Origin: Owenia fusiformis
Taxonomy: Eukaryota; Annelida; Polychaeta; Sabellida; Oweniidae
DNA: 60,000 nt
Assembly: GCA_903813345.2 (NCBI GenBank)
Contig: CAIIXF020000003.1
Coordinates: 13,408,931 to 13,468,930 of the forward strand
Reading direction: 5' to 3'
Shown here: in pieces, positions 45,663 to 56,979 of the stretch
How positions within the stretch are numbered: the stretch's first letter is position 1
Layout of the letters: the number at the start of each line of letters is the position of its first letter
Program-made: the position numbers and the translations under genes
The notes under the pieces: generated by a model
The model's database searches: none
Seen by the model: only the letters and a program-made list of their open reading frames with translations
What the model was told of the DNA's origin: nothing

Positions 45663-48600
45663 ATGGATGCCAAGGCTCTCAAGAAACTAGCCATAGCTAA
45701 TTGTAATGAGTTTGGCAGACGTTGGAATGAGCCAAATAAAAGTTGGGAGAAACTAGTTGAAGACTTATATAACACTGATGCAGTGATATACCCACCAGGC
45801 AGTCCACCAATCACTGGACTCACAAGTATGCATAAACCTAAAATATTTGTTAAGTCATGTGACATTCATATCGTCAAAATGGACACTGCACTTTTGGGGT
45901 TTTTGTTTTAATTTTTTGAATACTATTTGTTAAATCAACCAAAATTTCCTTTGTACATGTATAACTATAATATTGAGAGGTCTAAGAAAATGTTGTATAT
46001 GCTATTTTATTCCAACTAGCTACGGAAAGATATCTTAATTCATTCTCAAGAATTGGTAAAAAGAAACAAAAAACAATTGCACTAAAAAACAAAAAATGTT
46101 AATAACAAAAACAGTTATGTAAAATATATATATATAATTTTCGTATTAAATTGTTGTCAATCAGTCAAAATAACATAAAGGACCGTGTTTTTTACAGAAT
46201 GTTTTCAATAATTGGTTTAAGAGAAAAACATTGTTGAATTTAGTTCACCATATCAATACCAATCCTTTGAATCAAATTTAAGTCATCAGTGCTGGCTATT
46301 TTGAATTGATTGGTCAGACTGAGAGTTTTTGAGCAAAGGTCCAATGCCTATTAGGTATAAGCCACACACATTTGGACCAAATCTGTCTACTGGAATACGA
46401 ACAAAAGAATGGAAGCAAGAACGGAAGGATGGCTTCTTTATATCCCTACCAAACCTTGTTGGTGGGATAATAAGTGAATAAATAATTCATGGGCTTAGTC
46501 AGAGGGGTGCGATGATTGCGAACGCACCCCCCCCCCATAACCAATAAAAATAAAACCATTAAAAAAAAGAAAAGAGCTTTATAAAATGCTTTTTAATTGA
46601 AGCTTCTAGCTCAATTTTGAAGGAAGTCATATCATTTTTTGTAAAATTCAAAACAAATCTTAAGATTTTTTTGGGCTCGATCGCATCCCCCCATATCAAA
46701 ATTTACAAAGGCTTTACACCTACAATTTACATTCAGTTTATACTTACTTTACAATAGGTGACCAATTTCATATGCAAATGAGCTAATTTACACTCAGTTT
46801 ACACCTTAGTATACACCCACTTTACACTTAAGTTTACATCTACTTTACATCTAGTTCGCACTTAGTTTTCACTTAAGTTTACACTTAAGTTTACACTCAG
46901 TTTACACTTACTTTACACCCAGTAAATAGGTGACCAATTTCACATGCAAATGAGCTAATTTACACCTAAGTTTACACTCAGTTTACACTTTAGTATACAT
47001 CCAATTTACATCAAGAGCACATTCTGATTGGTCAGATTTTAAACTGAATTTACAGTTAGTTCACATAGTTCACATACAGGTAATCCTTAATTGGCGAAAT
47101 ACTAACTGCTTATCGCAGGGGGAGAGAATGCAAAGATATTCTGAATTTTGAAGCACTGTGATCAGAGAATAATATCAATGAAGATACAGGGGGTCCAAAG
47201 TGTAACGAATTGCAAAAAATTGCAAAAAACAAAATCCCATGTTAAATCGCCATGGGGATTTTCCTGGAATTTTCTGTCTAAGCGCTTAAAAAAGTATTTG
47301 TAGGAGTTATGCTATAGTACAAATATCACAGAATGATCAGCATTTAAGATCTATACAAATAGTTCTGCTCAGATTATAAAATTGAAGTTTTAAACAAAAA
47401 ATGCTAAAAAATTCTGTCTTGTAAAAAGTCCAAATCCGCCATCTTGAATTATGATGTCACAATGACACTCTTCTTTTGCGTATTAAATTTTTTCAAGAAA
47501 AAAAACCCATAAAATATTGGTCTATATAATTTATTGGGCCTTGCTTCCTTCTCTTGCTTCTTGATTCTTTTAAATAACTTTTTTATTTTCTTCATTTTTC
47601 CAAAAAGTTGCCAGTCTCCAAGGAGTTAATGAATGTATGTCCTATGTAAAACCTATACAAATAAACTGACCCATATTGAATTACAACCCAGGATATAGTG
47701 CCATCATGATTCAGATTAGAATGAATTCTAGGTGAAAATATCAAAACAAACGGGCAAGCACAAAAGGTAGAAAGATTCAATGAATATATTGAAAAGAAAT
47801 TAAGAAAATGGATAACTAAATGAACAATGATGATGAAACTGGAACAAATGCACAACTAATACCTAATGGTAAAGTTGACAGCAAAATCAAATAAAGTAAA
47901 ACTGTACCAGGGCCGATGTTATAGGATTTTGTGAAGACTTACCAAAACCAAAATGGCTAAGCCAGCTTTGATTGAATGAGAGGCTGCATGAGCCTCGTTT
48001 TGGAATTAGAATTCAGTCAAGTATACACTTAGTTTACACTTTGACCAATATTTGATTTTTCTGAGTCTAATTTACATCCAGTTTTCACTTTAACAAATTC
48101 AAAGTCAAGTTTACACCTAGTAAATCAGTGTTTACTTTCTGCTAGTAAATACCTATTTACTTGAGGTAAAGTTAACATCGAAGTATACACCAAGGTCTGG
48201 TGTAAATTAAGTGTAAACTGACTGTAAATTGGATGTAAACTTGAATTCTAGTCGACTGAAAACCGAAATAGTTTGGGCTGATCGCACCCCACCCCTGACT
48301 GAAAGCTGTCTAAGCCCATGGAATTTATGACATCCAAAATACAAACACTCAAACATTTTTTATTGCAGATATCAGCACATTTTTTCAAGTGTTCCCAAAT
48401 AATCTTAAGGTACACGGCAGTCTCACAAAAGTCAAAAGTGTGGGAGAAGACTCATACTTTGGAATATTCAGTTTTCAAGGAACAATTGATGGAAAAGAAG
48501 TTGACAGATTCTCGTAAGTTACTAAGAAAATTATAGAAAATTTCTGATATTTTAAGTGTTGACATCTAAAACTTCTTTTTTTATTTTATGGCCCTTTTGT

Positions 48601-49131
48601 ATTTCATTTAGTCAATTTGGTAATTTTTTCAATATTAAAACTTTAATTTGGCATTTTAATTACGAAAAAAACAATCAAATAACTGACTCATATAAAATAA
48701 GGTCTTACACTTTCTCGAGCAATGTTTAAGGAAAATTCTAAGGCAGGAATCTGTATCATGATTAGATTAGCTATAAATAAAAGGAAGCCATTAGGAGCAA
48801 ATGCAGTGATCTCACCTGTATAAAGTAAGTGGGTGCAGCACCCACTTGAGATTTTAAAAACAGGCTTTCACCCACCTGAAAATCCATCTACACCCACTTG
48901 AAAAGAAGAAAAAGCATGAAAAATAGGCATATTTTGACTTTGGTCTGAATTTTGAAAATGAGGATTTTGCAACCACTTGAGTAAAAAATCCTGTGGAGAA
49001 CACTGAAATACAATATGATAGTTTAATGCTATTGTACTTTCAGAACTTGTGAAGAATGGACCAAGAAGAATGGAATCTGGAAATTGTCCAGTGATTTCTG
49101 GAACAGTGATTATGAAAAAGTGAATTACTAA
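45663..49131 (+). CDS. SnoaL/DUF4440-like protein, gene 4
   Basis: Exons 45663-45825, 48369-48513 and 49044-49131 (TAA), 131 residues. Start MDAKALKKLAIANCNEFGRR (Lys at position 4 where all other copies have Glu), LVEDLYNTDAVIYPPGSPPI, ISTFFQVFPNNLKVHGSLTK, SYFGIFSFQGTIDG, and end GVWKLSSDFWNSDYEKVNY (the codon before GVW reads GGAATC, giving GIW). Splice sites and frame are intact. Intron 1 (2543 nt) contains the iterated-end element 46692-48253. Closest to genes 2 and 3. Confidence 0.86.
46692..48253. mobile_element. Iterated-end transposon of TTTACACTTAGT type
   Basis: Placed by comparison with gene 3, where TCGCATCCCCCTGACTGAAA (31670) is uninterrupted. The left 300 bp repeat AGTTTACACTTAAGTTTACA with variations. 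The right 250 bp carry the same motif, partly inverted (TTAAGTGTAAACTGACTGTA). The unique core is about 47050-48010. Terminal stretches TTTACACCTACAATTTACAT and its counterpart near 48225 are inverted relatives. The architecture is the same as the CCCAGCCTAT family but with a different motif. No coding region. Confidence 0.8.
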
Positions 49132-51550
49132 AACTATTTGTATTGCATGTTGATGATGGAACACTAGTTATCTACCAAGCTACTGTCTAGGTTATGTTGA
49201 CTTCCATTTGAAGATTCACTTTCATATCCAGGTCATGTTAGTGATAAATGACTTATTTTTCATAAATCATATTTTTTCTTGAGGTTAATTTAGTACTCAA
49301 GTCAAATTCTTGAAGAGGGCTGATATTTACCAAGTGCTTTATGATAGTTTTCAATTGTTAAAAAGAAAATTAAATATACTTTGAATAATTTGCATTGTAA
49401 AGTTGCATAGTAAAAAGAACAGTTGAGTATACAGTTATTTACCTCAACTAATTTACCTCAACTAATTTAACTCAACTAATCAGCATCAGGTACTTAGGTT
49501 CTAAAAATATGAATTATTTGTACTCCTTGGGGCTGGGCCAATAGTAAGATACGAGTAGAAACAATCTTGTGTACGTCATTAAATATTCAAAATTCAGTCA
49601 AAGTGATGTCATATTTAAAATCTACATGTAAAAGTACATCTATGGTTTCAAAAATCGTTTATCAGCTTTGATGAAAATATAATTTTTTTGTGTCTCCTAG
49701 TTCAGGGAGATTCCCAATATTACAAAATCACAAAAAGTGAAACATCTTTTCTTGTATTGGGCAGATAACATTTTCTTTTACTGGACATATCTTAATTTGC
49801 ATAACTATTAGATACATAAGGGTGATATGAAAATTGATTCACTAAAACAGATGAATATTTAAGTTAAAGGCTACTTTCTACTATACCCGCCATGCTATCT
49901 GACCCAAATGAGCCACCTGGTGGTGAAACTGGTAACTACCTAATTCTCACATCTGAGTTATTGTTCATCCGGTAAAGGTACAAATATGCATTATATTTTA
50001 GAGATATAGTAATAATGTCAGCTAGCTAACATTTTTTATAACATCATTTATTTTTAGCTGGGGGGGGGGGGTTATAAATAGCCTACCCTAGCAATGATGC
50101 CCTCTAAGCACACACGCTAAAAGGGGAAAGACAAATGAGTATTCAAAAATTCACGAAGAAAAATAAAGATGTAAGATGTAAGAACACACTCTGGAGTCAC
50201 AAGTAAAACCAGCCCCCAATATCTCAATTTTTGATTTTACACACAGTAATGCACAACTTCCTCAAGTATAAGTAAACACACATCAGGGATCAAGTTTAAT
50301 TACATTGTTCCAAAAATGTTTATTGGTTAGATAAGTATAAAGAATTCCTTATAACTTATTAACTCATCATGTACTTTTGTGATGAACTGGCCTATTAGCA
50401 AAATTAACTTCTAATCTTAAAAGTACTTTGAAGTTAATTTTGTTGAGCAGGAAGCTACAAAGGAAGTCGAAAGCTACAAAGTAAATTATGAGGTTAACTT
50501 TGTATTAGCGATTTTATTGAAGTTGATAACTAATTTAATTGGAAAAAATAGGTTTTAAATTTATTAGAAATATTGTCAAATAGGTAAAAATACAGTACTC
50601 ATTGGTACTTTGAGAGAATTCATGCCACTTCACATATACATGTATGTAAGTTTGGTTAAATGATAACTTTGAGTCTATGGCAATTTACTGTCTGCCTGCC
50701 ACCCCCCTGCCTCTTACCATTCCTATAAAATGCCCTCTGGCGATTTAGGGATGCTATTGTAATTGCATTGTAAACTATATCAATGAAATAAATAATAATA
50801 ATAAAAATAAAAAAAACTTTTTAATTATTTGACTTCTGGCGGATCCCCCACTTTTACCTCGCCTTGCTTACGCCATCCTGCCATATCTTTCAAGTGAATA
50901 ATTTACAACGATAGTACCAGGTCATAATGCACTAATTAAGCACTGATATTCAACATACATTGGCTGCTTTACTTTACTCGAAAGACTTTGTACTGTATTA
51001 TATCTGAACTGCCTAGGAATTTGAAAAGGAGTATCTACATGTAGGATTCTAAATTTTTGCAGTAATGCATTTAATATAATCTGGATTCATCAACTATCAA
51101 ACAATTGCAGGTAATTGTTATGCTGTGTTATTGCCATGTATGTATAACATTGCTATAACCTCCAGGGTCATATTGCTGTATCATTTCTTCTTTTAAAATA
51201 CTATAGCGTATCAAAGTTATAGTTTAAAATGGATGTCATTTTGTCAAGTTCAGTTTGATAGAAAACATACATCTTGAATATGTTACATTTAACACGAGAC
51301 ATTCCTTTGTATTTCAACAGTGAACTGTAACCCAAAATATAACTATACCATAACTTATCACTTTATCAAATTCAGAATTGTGAATTCATACATGTCAGAC
51401 AGCCTATACAATCACCATGTAAATGCCAGAGTGCTCCAGGGTATATAATGACAACCAAGGCCATAGACTATACACTGAACATACATAGTCGCCGATTATT
51501 ACTAGACACACATATTGGACAGGATATACCAGACACACATGGTCTCAGAC
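49132..51550. other. 3' flank of gene 4, no gene seen
   Basis: 49132-49500 matches 3' flanks of genes 2 and 3. 49540-49965 is another copy of the block ending CCACCTGGTGGTGAA. 50056-50066 is a G run. 50930-51440 is a diverged version of the 5' flank block seen at 19050-19500. Confidence 0.55.
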
Positions 51551-51824
51551 CATAGCCGTAGGCAACGGGGGTTCGGTGGGTTCGAACGAACCCCCGGTCA
51601 GGATTTCCCAAAATATTATTTTCTCGAAAAATTCATAGCAATAACCAGCTACATTAAATTACTTTGCTATTTTAAAAATACAAACATGTATATGACCAGC
51701 AAATGAATTGATATTTGTTATGGTGAACACGAGAGCCTTATTTTGTTAAAAACATAGCATAGGGAAATTACAATTCTCTCAAAAAGTCTGGCAACCTTAG
51801 GCACAGGGTGAGATCGTTTAATTT

Positions 51825-53005
51825 TAGGAAGACCCGAGAGCATGAGATTTTACATTTTAGAAATAACAATAATTTCGCACAATTCACTTAAAAGCTGCTT
51901 CTTCTCGGACAAAATAAACCATCTTGGGAATGGCTAAATCAGTCTTTTGAAGGAATTTTGTTTTAAGCCAGCTCTAGTCCAATACAAAGTTATTGAAAAT
52001 TATTCAAAACAATGCAGAAGTCCCATACTCCGAAAGATTTTACAACATTTACACGAACAAATATCTGGAATAGTCATAAAATTGGTGAAACACATGTTCT
52101 TTCAAATGTGTACACCTCTGTTTTGTTTTATTTCACTTGAAATCTAAAATATTTCTTGGGACGTCCCCGGGGCTGGCAAGTCCCCCAAACCAAATCAATT
52201 GCGTTAAAAGCATATATCATTTATAAACACAAGCATTTGTTCAAACGAGTATTTACTATCCATCACTTTTCATTTGTTTTTTCATATACACTCCACTCAT
52301 CTTAGGGATTGTATAAAGTTTAAATTGTTATCGTTTCAGTGTACTTGCTCTCCATTTTCATGAATATCAAACGTTGGTGGATCATGTCATTCATGATATG
52401 TTTAGCGAATAAATTACATAATAAAAAACATTGAAAAATCATATGGCATTAATATTCAAATAATGTAGGCCTAATTTGTTAAGCCATCTGAACTTCTTAA
52501 CAAAACATGTTTCATATTCGAACAGTCACTTTCATTCATAAATGATTTATATACATCAAAACGTTTTTATTATCAATTGCAGTTGATCTGCTCCGGGGGA
52601 CTTACCAGATCCGGGGACGTACAAAGAAATAGTTTTTACTTTTTTTAAACTAAGCAAAACCGAGACCCACTTACATGTATTTGAATAACAGATGTTTTCA
52701 TCAGTAATGCGAATATCCCGGATAGTTTAAAAAGCCTTCATGTAAACGTTGTAAAAAATAGAAGAACGATCTTTCAGAGCATAGGGTGTCTGCGCCATTT
52801 TCAATGACCTTGCATTTGATCCAAACTGGCTTCCAACAATATTCCTGCAAAATAATGATAAGCCATTGCATAGGGTGACTTATTTTGTCCGAGATGAAGT
52901 AGCTTAAACGTTAAAGAATAAATCGTGCGAAATAGTTGATATTCCTTGGCAAAAAATCATGGTCCAGGGACCAGGGTCTTCCCAAAAATAGACGAAATAA
53001 TGGTG
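51825..53005. mobile_element. Foldback element with inner TIR element
   Basis: Outer arms of about 110-145 bp: left (TTTCGCACAATTCACTTAAA, CTTCTCGGACAAAATAA at 51870-51920) against right (TTATTTTGTCCGAGATGAAG, AATCGTGCGAAAT at 52880-52942). Nested inside, GGACGTCCCCGGGGCTGGCA at 52158 is mirrored by TTACCAGATCCGGGGACGTA near 52602. Arms are imperfect, so the structure is old. Confidence 0.65.
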
Positions 53006-53899
53006 GTTTCGGAGCAAATCAGATTTCAGGATAGATATTCAGTAAAAGATTCACCAAAAATATTTTGATGCAGAAAATTAAGTTGTCTAACCCTTTTGCA
53101 CGCTGCGTTTTTATTTTACTTTGTAGACATAAAAGTTAAAGAGCTACAAGGTCATCTTTGAAAATCATTTTACGTCCTTTGTTATTTCAATGGGAGAGGT
53201 TTCTTGATAAAGTTTATTACTTTCATCATCATCATCATTTTTTGTTAAATAAAATTCAAATTCAATTGTCTACTTAACTTATGAAGGTATTGAGGAGCCA
53301 TGTAAGTTAACAGGAAATGACAAAATAAAAAATGACAAAACCATGCTGGATTTTGAAAGCTTTTTGAACCAAGATTACAGAGTTCTGTTCGAGTCAGTTT
53401 AAGTAGATCCACATATCATTTACATGATCGGGAACACAATGGTAATGGTCAGATGACCATAAACATGATGAAATAACCTTTTCAGCCCTCTGAAAATGTG
53501 AATGAAAAATAGCTAAAAGTAGGTGCTCAGGAAAGCTCAATGAACAGAATTCTTTTGATTTTTTCAGAAAATGTGTCCAATATATTGCCCTAAATGATAC
53601 AATCTTTGAATTTTTTAAAAATTGTCTGAAACAATAATGGCTTTAGTAAAAAGGAAAATAGATCGATTTTCAATTCAGTTTTTTCCTTTTTTTCCCCTTT
53701 TTAAGTATGATATCAAATTTTTTAAAATTGTATCATTTAAGAGCAATATATTGGGCACATTTTCTGAAAAAGTCAAAAGATTATGTTCAGTGACCTTTCC
53801 TGAGCACCTACTCTTAGCTATTTTTCAGTCACATTTTCAGAGGGCTGAAAAGTTTATTTCATCAAGTTTATGGTCTTCAGGATTCAAAGGACGAATACA

Positions 53900-56043
53900 T
53901 TGAAGAAATACTTTTCAGTAATACACCAATAAAATGCCTTGGGATTCACATTGGGGATAAAAAAATGTCATTCTTTAAACTGGGAATCAAGACTAAGAGA
54001 CCTAAAACAACTATTACAAACATGGAAAATGAGAAAATTAACATATTTTGGAAAAGCTCAAATTATTAATTCCCTAGCAATATCAAAGCTTGTATACAAT
54101 TTTACAGTTATGGAAATTGAGGAGTCAATCATTAAACAAATAGAGAGAATGTTTTTTGACTTTTTATGGAATGGGAAGGATAAAGTGAAAAGAAATTCAA
54201 TAATTGGAGCAATAGAGGATGGGGATTAAACGTAGTAGATATTAAGCTTAAAATACAAAGTCTTCAGTCTATTTGGATAAATAGACTACTTACTAGCAAA
54301 ACATCATGGAAACTTTTTCCATCGTACCTTATAAAGAAAACTGGTCTAAAATTAGAAACTTTCCTGAACTGCAACTTTGACCAACAATCAATAAATGGCA
54401 TAAACATACTAACACCTTTTTATAAGGACATATTTTGTTCATTCAACACATGTAAAACATTTATAACAAATGACAAAATTAAAAGTGATGATATTTTCAG
54501 CGAGGTTTTATGGTGTAACAGGCGATTCCAAAATAGAGGAAAAGTTTTATTCTTTAAAAACTGGATACAGTCAGGTTTTGTTTATGTAAAGGATTTCTTT
54601 AATCCAAATGGTTCTTTTAAAAGCAGTCAGTCATGTACTCAGGTTTTACTTGGAAAGAGGAACTGGATGATAGAATTATATACAATCAAGAAAACTATTA
54701 TGAGTGTCTGTTCAAATCGTGATAAAACTAATCTACCATTCATTAATGTAAAGGATAAAACAGAATTTTTGATTGAAAATCAGTTTATTAAACTTGAAGG
54801 TAAAAAAGTATGTAAAAAAGCCAAATTTTTCTACAACATTTTGAGAAATCTTAAAGGAGGAGGGAAATTAGCGCAACAGATTTTGGACAGTCATATGTTC
54901 GATTTTGGCCATTTTCTGAGGATTTAAACAATTGCATATGTTAGGCCAATGCATTGCCTCCAGGAAAATCACTTCTAGAGATGATAAAATAATTTCGACT
55001 TTGAGACAGGGTAGATGCAAACAACCCACCCACATATTTTTTCTGAAATGTTTTCCTAATTTTCGACCCCTTCCATCCCTGCTTTTTTAATTTTTCTTGC
55101 ATCAATATGTTGCATTTTGACACATAGTTAACCACTTTAAAGGAATAAGTGATTCCATCAGGGGTTTTAAAGATACCCATTATGGGTGACCAAACTTAGC
55201 TGAAAGCAATGATTTTTCCTATGGGAAAATAACATGGGAAATATTGTTTTCCACTTTATCTAAAAGGAATCATTTATTCCTTTTAAGGGATTAACTGTGT
55301 GTCAAAACGCAACATATTGATGCAAGAAAAATTAAAAAAGCAAGTATGGAAGGGGCTGAAAATCAGGAAAACATTTCAGAAAAAACATGTGGGTGGGTTG
55401 TTTGCATCTACCCTGTCTCAAAGTCGAAATTATTTCATCGTCTCTAGAAGTGATTTTCGTGGAGGTGATGCATTTGCCTAACATATGCACCTTTTTAAAT
55501 CCCCAGGAAATGGCCAAAATCAAACATATGACTGTCCAAAATCTGTCGCACTAACTTCCCTCCTCCTTTGAGAGAAACATTCATGAAACATACTGGAGTA
55601 CTTGTTTTACTATTGCAGAACAACATCAATGAAAAAGTATTTATAATCAGAAATTAATGAACATGAGTTATAATTACTTCTCAGAATTTAATTTCAAAAT
55701 ATTGAACAATCTACTGGCATGTGGATATCTCGTATCTAAATGGAATAATAAAGTTTCAAGAAATTGTCAAATATGTCATGAATTACACAACATGAAACAT
55801 ATGTTATTTGAATGCAGGTAAGAAGGTAAGACATGTGTGGCAAGAGTTAGTGCAAAGTTAAAGTGTCAAATTAAATACAAACATATTGTTACTGGATTTT
55901 TACCAGGGAACAATATCACCAAATTTAGAAATGTCATAATAACAATTCTTGGCATAACAATTTATAATAATTGGTGCAATTTTTCTGAAGATCACGAGAG
56001 TTGGAAAAGATTTGATATAAGAACAGCTTTTGTTACAAATTAA
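53900..56043 (+). pseudogene. L1-like ORF2 C-terminal remnant
   Basis: Pieces: TPIKCLGIHIGD (frame break near 53961), CHSLNWESRLRDLKQLLQTW, RKLTYFGKAQIINSLAISKL, MFFDFLWNGKDKVKRNSIIG (break near 54220), GLNVVDIKLKIQSLQSIWIN and onward to about 54850; then after the foldback, KSIYNQKL, FNFKILNNLLACGYLVSKW and a terminal CxxC...HxxxxC finger (CQICHELHNMKHMLFEC, 55764-55816) followed by VRHVWQEL. This is the thumb and C-terminal zinc-knuckle part of L1/Tx1-group ORF2. The polymerase domain was lost by 5' truncation. Confidence 0.85.
54855..55570. mobile_element. Foldback MITE nested in the LINE
   Basis: Arms of about 295 bp (54855-55150 and 55265-55570) around a loop of about 115 bp. The left arm starts AAAGGAGGAGGGAAATTAG, the right arm ends CTTCCCTCCTCCTTT. 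Arms are about 90 percent alike by eye. It splits the L1-like coding sequence, which resumes after 55571. Confidence 0.88.
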
Positions 56044-56979
56044 CATTTTTATGAATCTATATTTCATGTCATTGAAAGGGAATCTGTTTTAGCATTGTGG
56101 ATTGAAAATTTAATCAAAAACTTTTAATTCAATATGCCTGTATTTTTGATTGATTGTAATTTGATTTTTGCATGGTTGTATTCATATTTATTTGTATTTA
56201 ATATAAGTAAACGATGAAATAAAAAAAAAATAAAAATAAAAAAAAATAAAAAAAGTTTATGGTCATTCAGACCATTTCCATTGTGCTCCCGTTGATGTAA
56301 ATGATATGTGGAACTGGTTAAACTAACTGGAGGTCAAAACAGAAATTTGTTATCTTGGTTCAAAAAATTTTCAAAATCCAGCATGGTTTTGTCACTTTTT
56401 GTTCTGTCATTCCCTGTTAACTTCCATAGCACCTTAAAATGATGTCAATTTATATTTTCAATCCCCAAATAGTTTTTTTTCTTTACAAATTATGCAAATA
56501 AGAATTCAAACTTAATCCAATGGGTTAGTTCGGATTGCCAAACTTTTGGAGGGAGTGTAAATTGTACAAATTGCACAAAAATGTTTTTATTTGAGGAATC
56601 CTAGTGAAGGGGGGGGGGGAGTATTGTGAATAACATAAAAAATAGAACCCCCAGTCACCAAATCCTGGCTATGCCACTGTTATATAGACACACAAGTTGG
56701 ACGAGTGTGCAAAACTCATATGGTTCGATGTATACCTACATGTAAACATGTACCCAAACATCTCTCTGATTTGAATACCTCTCAAGGTGAATACTTTCTT
56801 CAATCCAATTTTTTACTTCATGTTAAAAAACAATGAAGTAGATATACTTACGAATCTTAACATTCTCAACTTCTATAACTTCTCTATATAATATAACTAT
56901 TATTAGAGGAATCGTCCATTGGGAAAGTTATGATTAAGGAAAACATAGTGTAACAGCCATAAACAGTTCTAGGACAAAG

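Larger units (their letters stand above)
53876..56252 (+). mobile_element. 5'-truncated L1-like LINE with target duplication
   Basis: Target duplication AAGTTTATGGTC at 53864-53875 and 56253-56264, and an A-rich tail (56218-56252). About 1.66 kb of LINE plus a nested 716 bp foldback (54855-55570). It inserted in the right arm of the foldback 53281-56440. Confidence 0.9.
53281..56440. mobile_element. Large foldback split by a LINE
   Basis: Left arm about 53281-53620. The right arm starts near 53700, is interrupted at 53876 by the LINE and resumes at 56265 to about 56440. Matching words: AGGTGCTCAGGAAAG against CTTTCCTGAGCACCT; GACAAAACCATGCTGGATTT against AAATCCAGCATGGTTTTGTC; AACACAATGGTAATGG against CCATTTCCATTGTG. 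Arms of about 340 bp, loop about 80 bp once the LINE is removed. Confidence 0.85.
51553..56680. mobile_element. Composite region with CATAGCC ends
   Basis: Left CATAGCCGTAGGCAACGGGG and, inverted at the right, CAGTGGCATAGCCAGGATTT; GGGGGTTC follows inside both ends. Flanking host text (ACACACATATTGGAC and ACACACAAGTTGGAC) resembles itself on either side. It contains the foldbacks and LINE described separately. Whether it is one transposon with later insertions or two unrelated ends is not settled. Confidence 0.45.
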
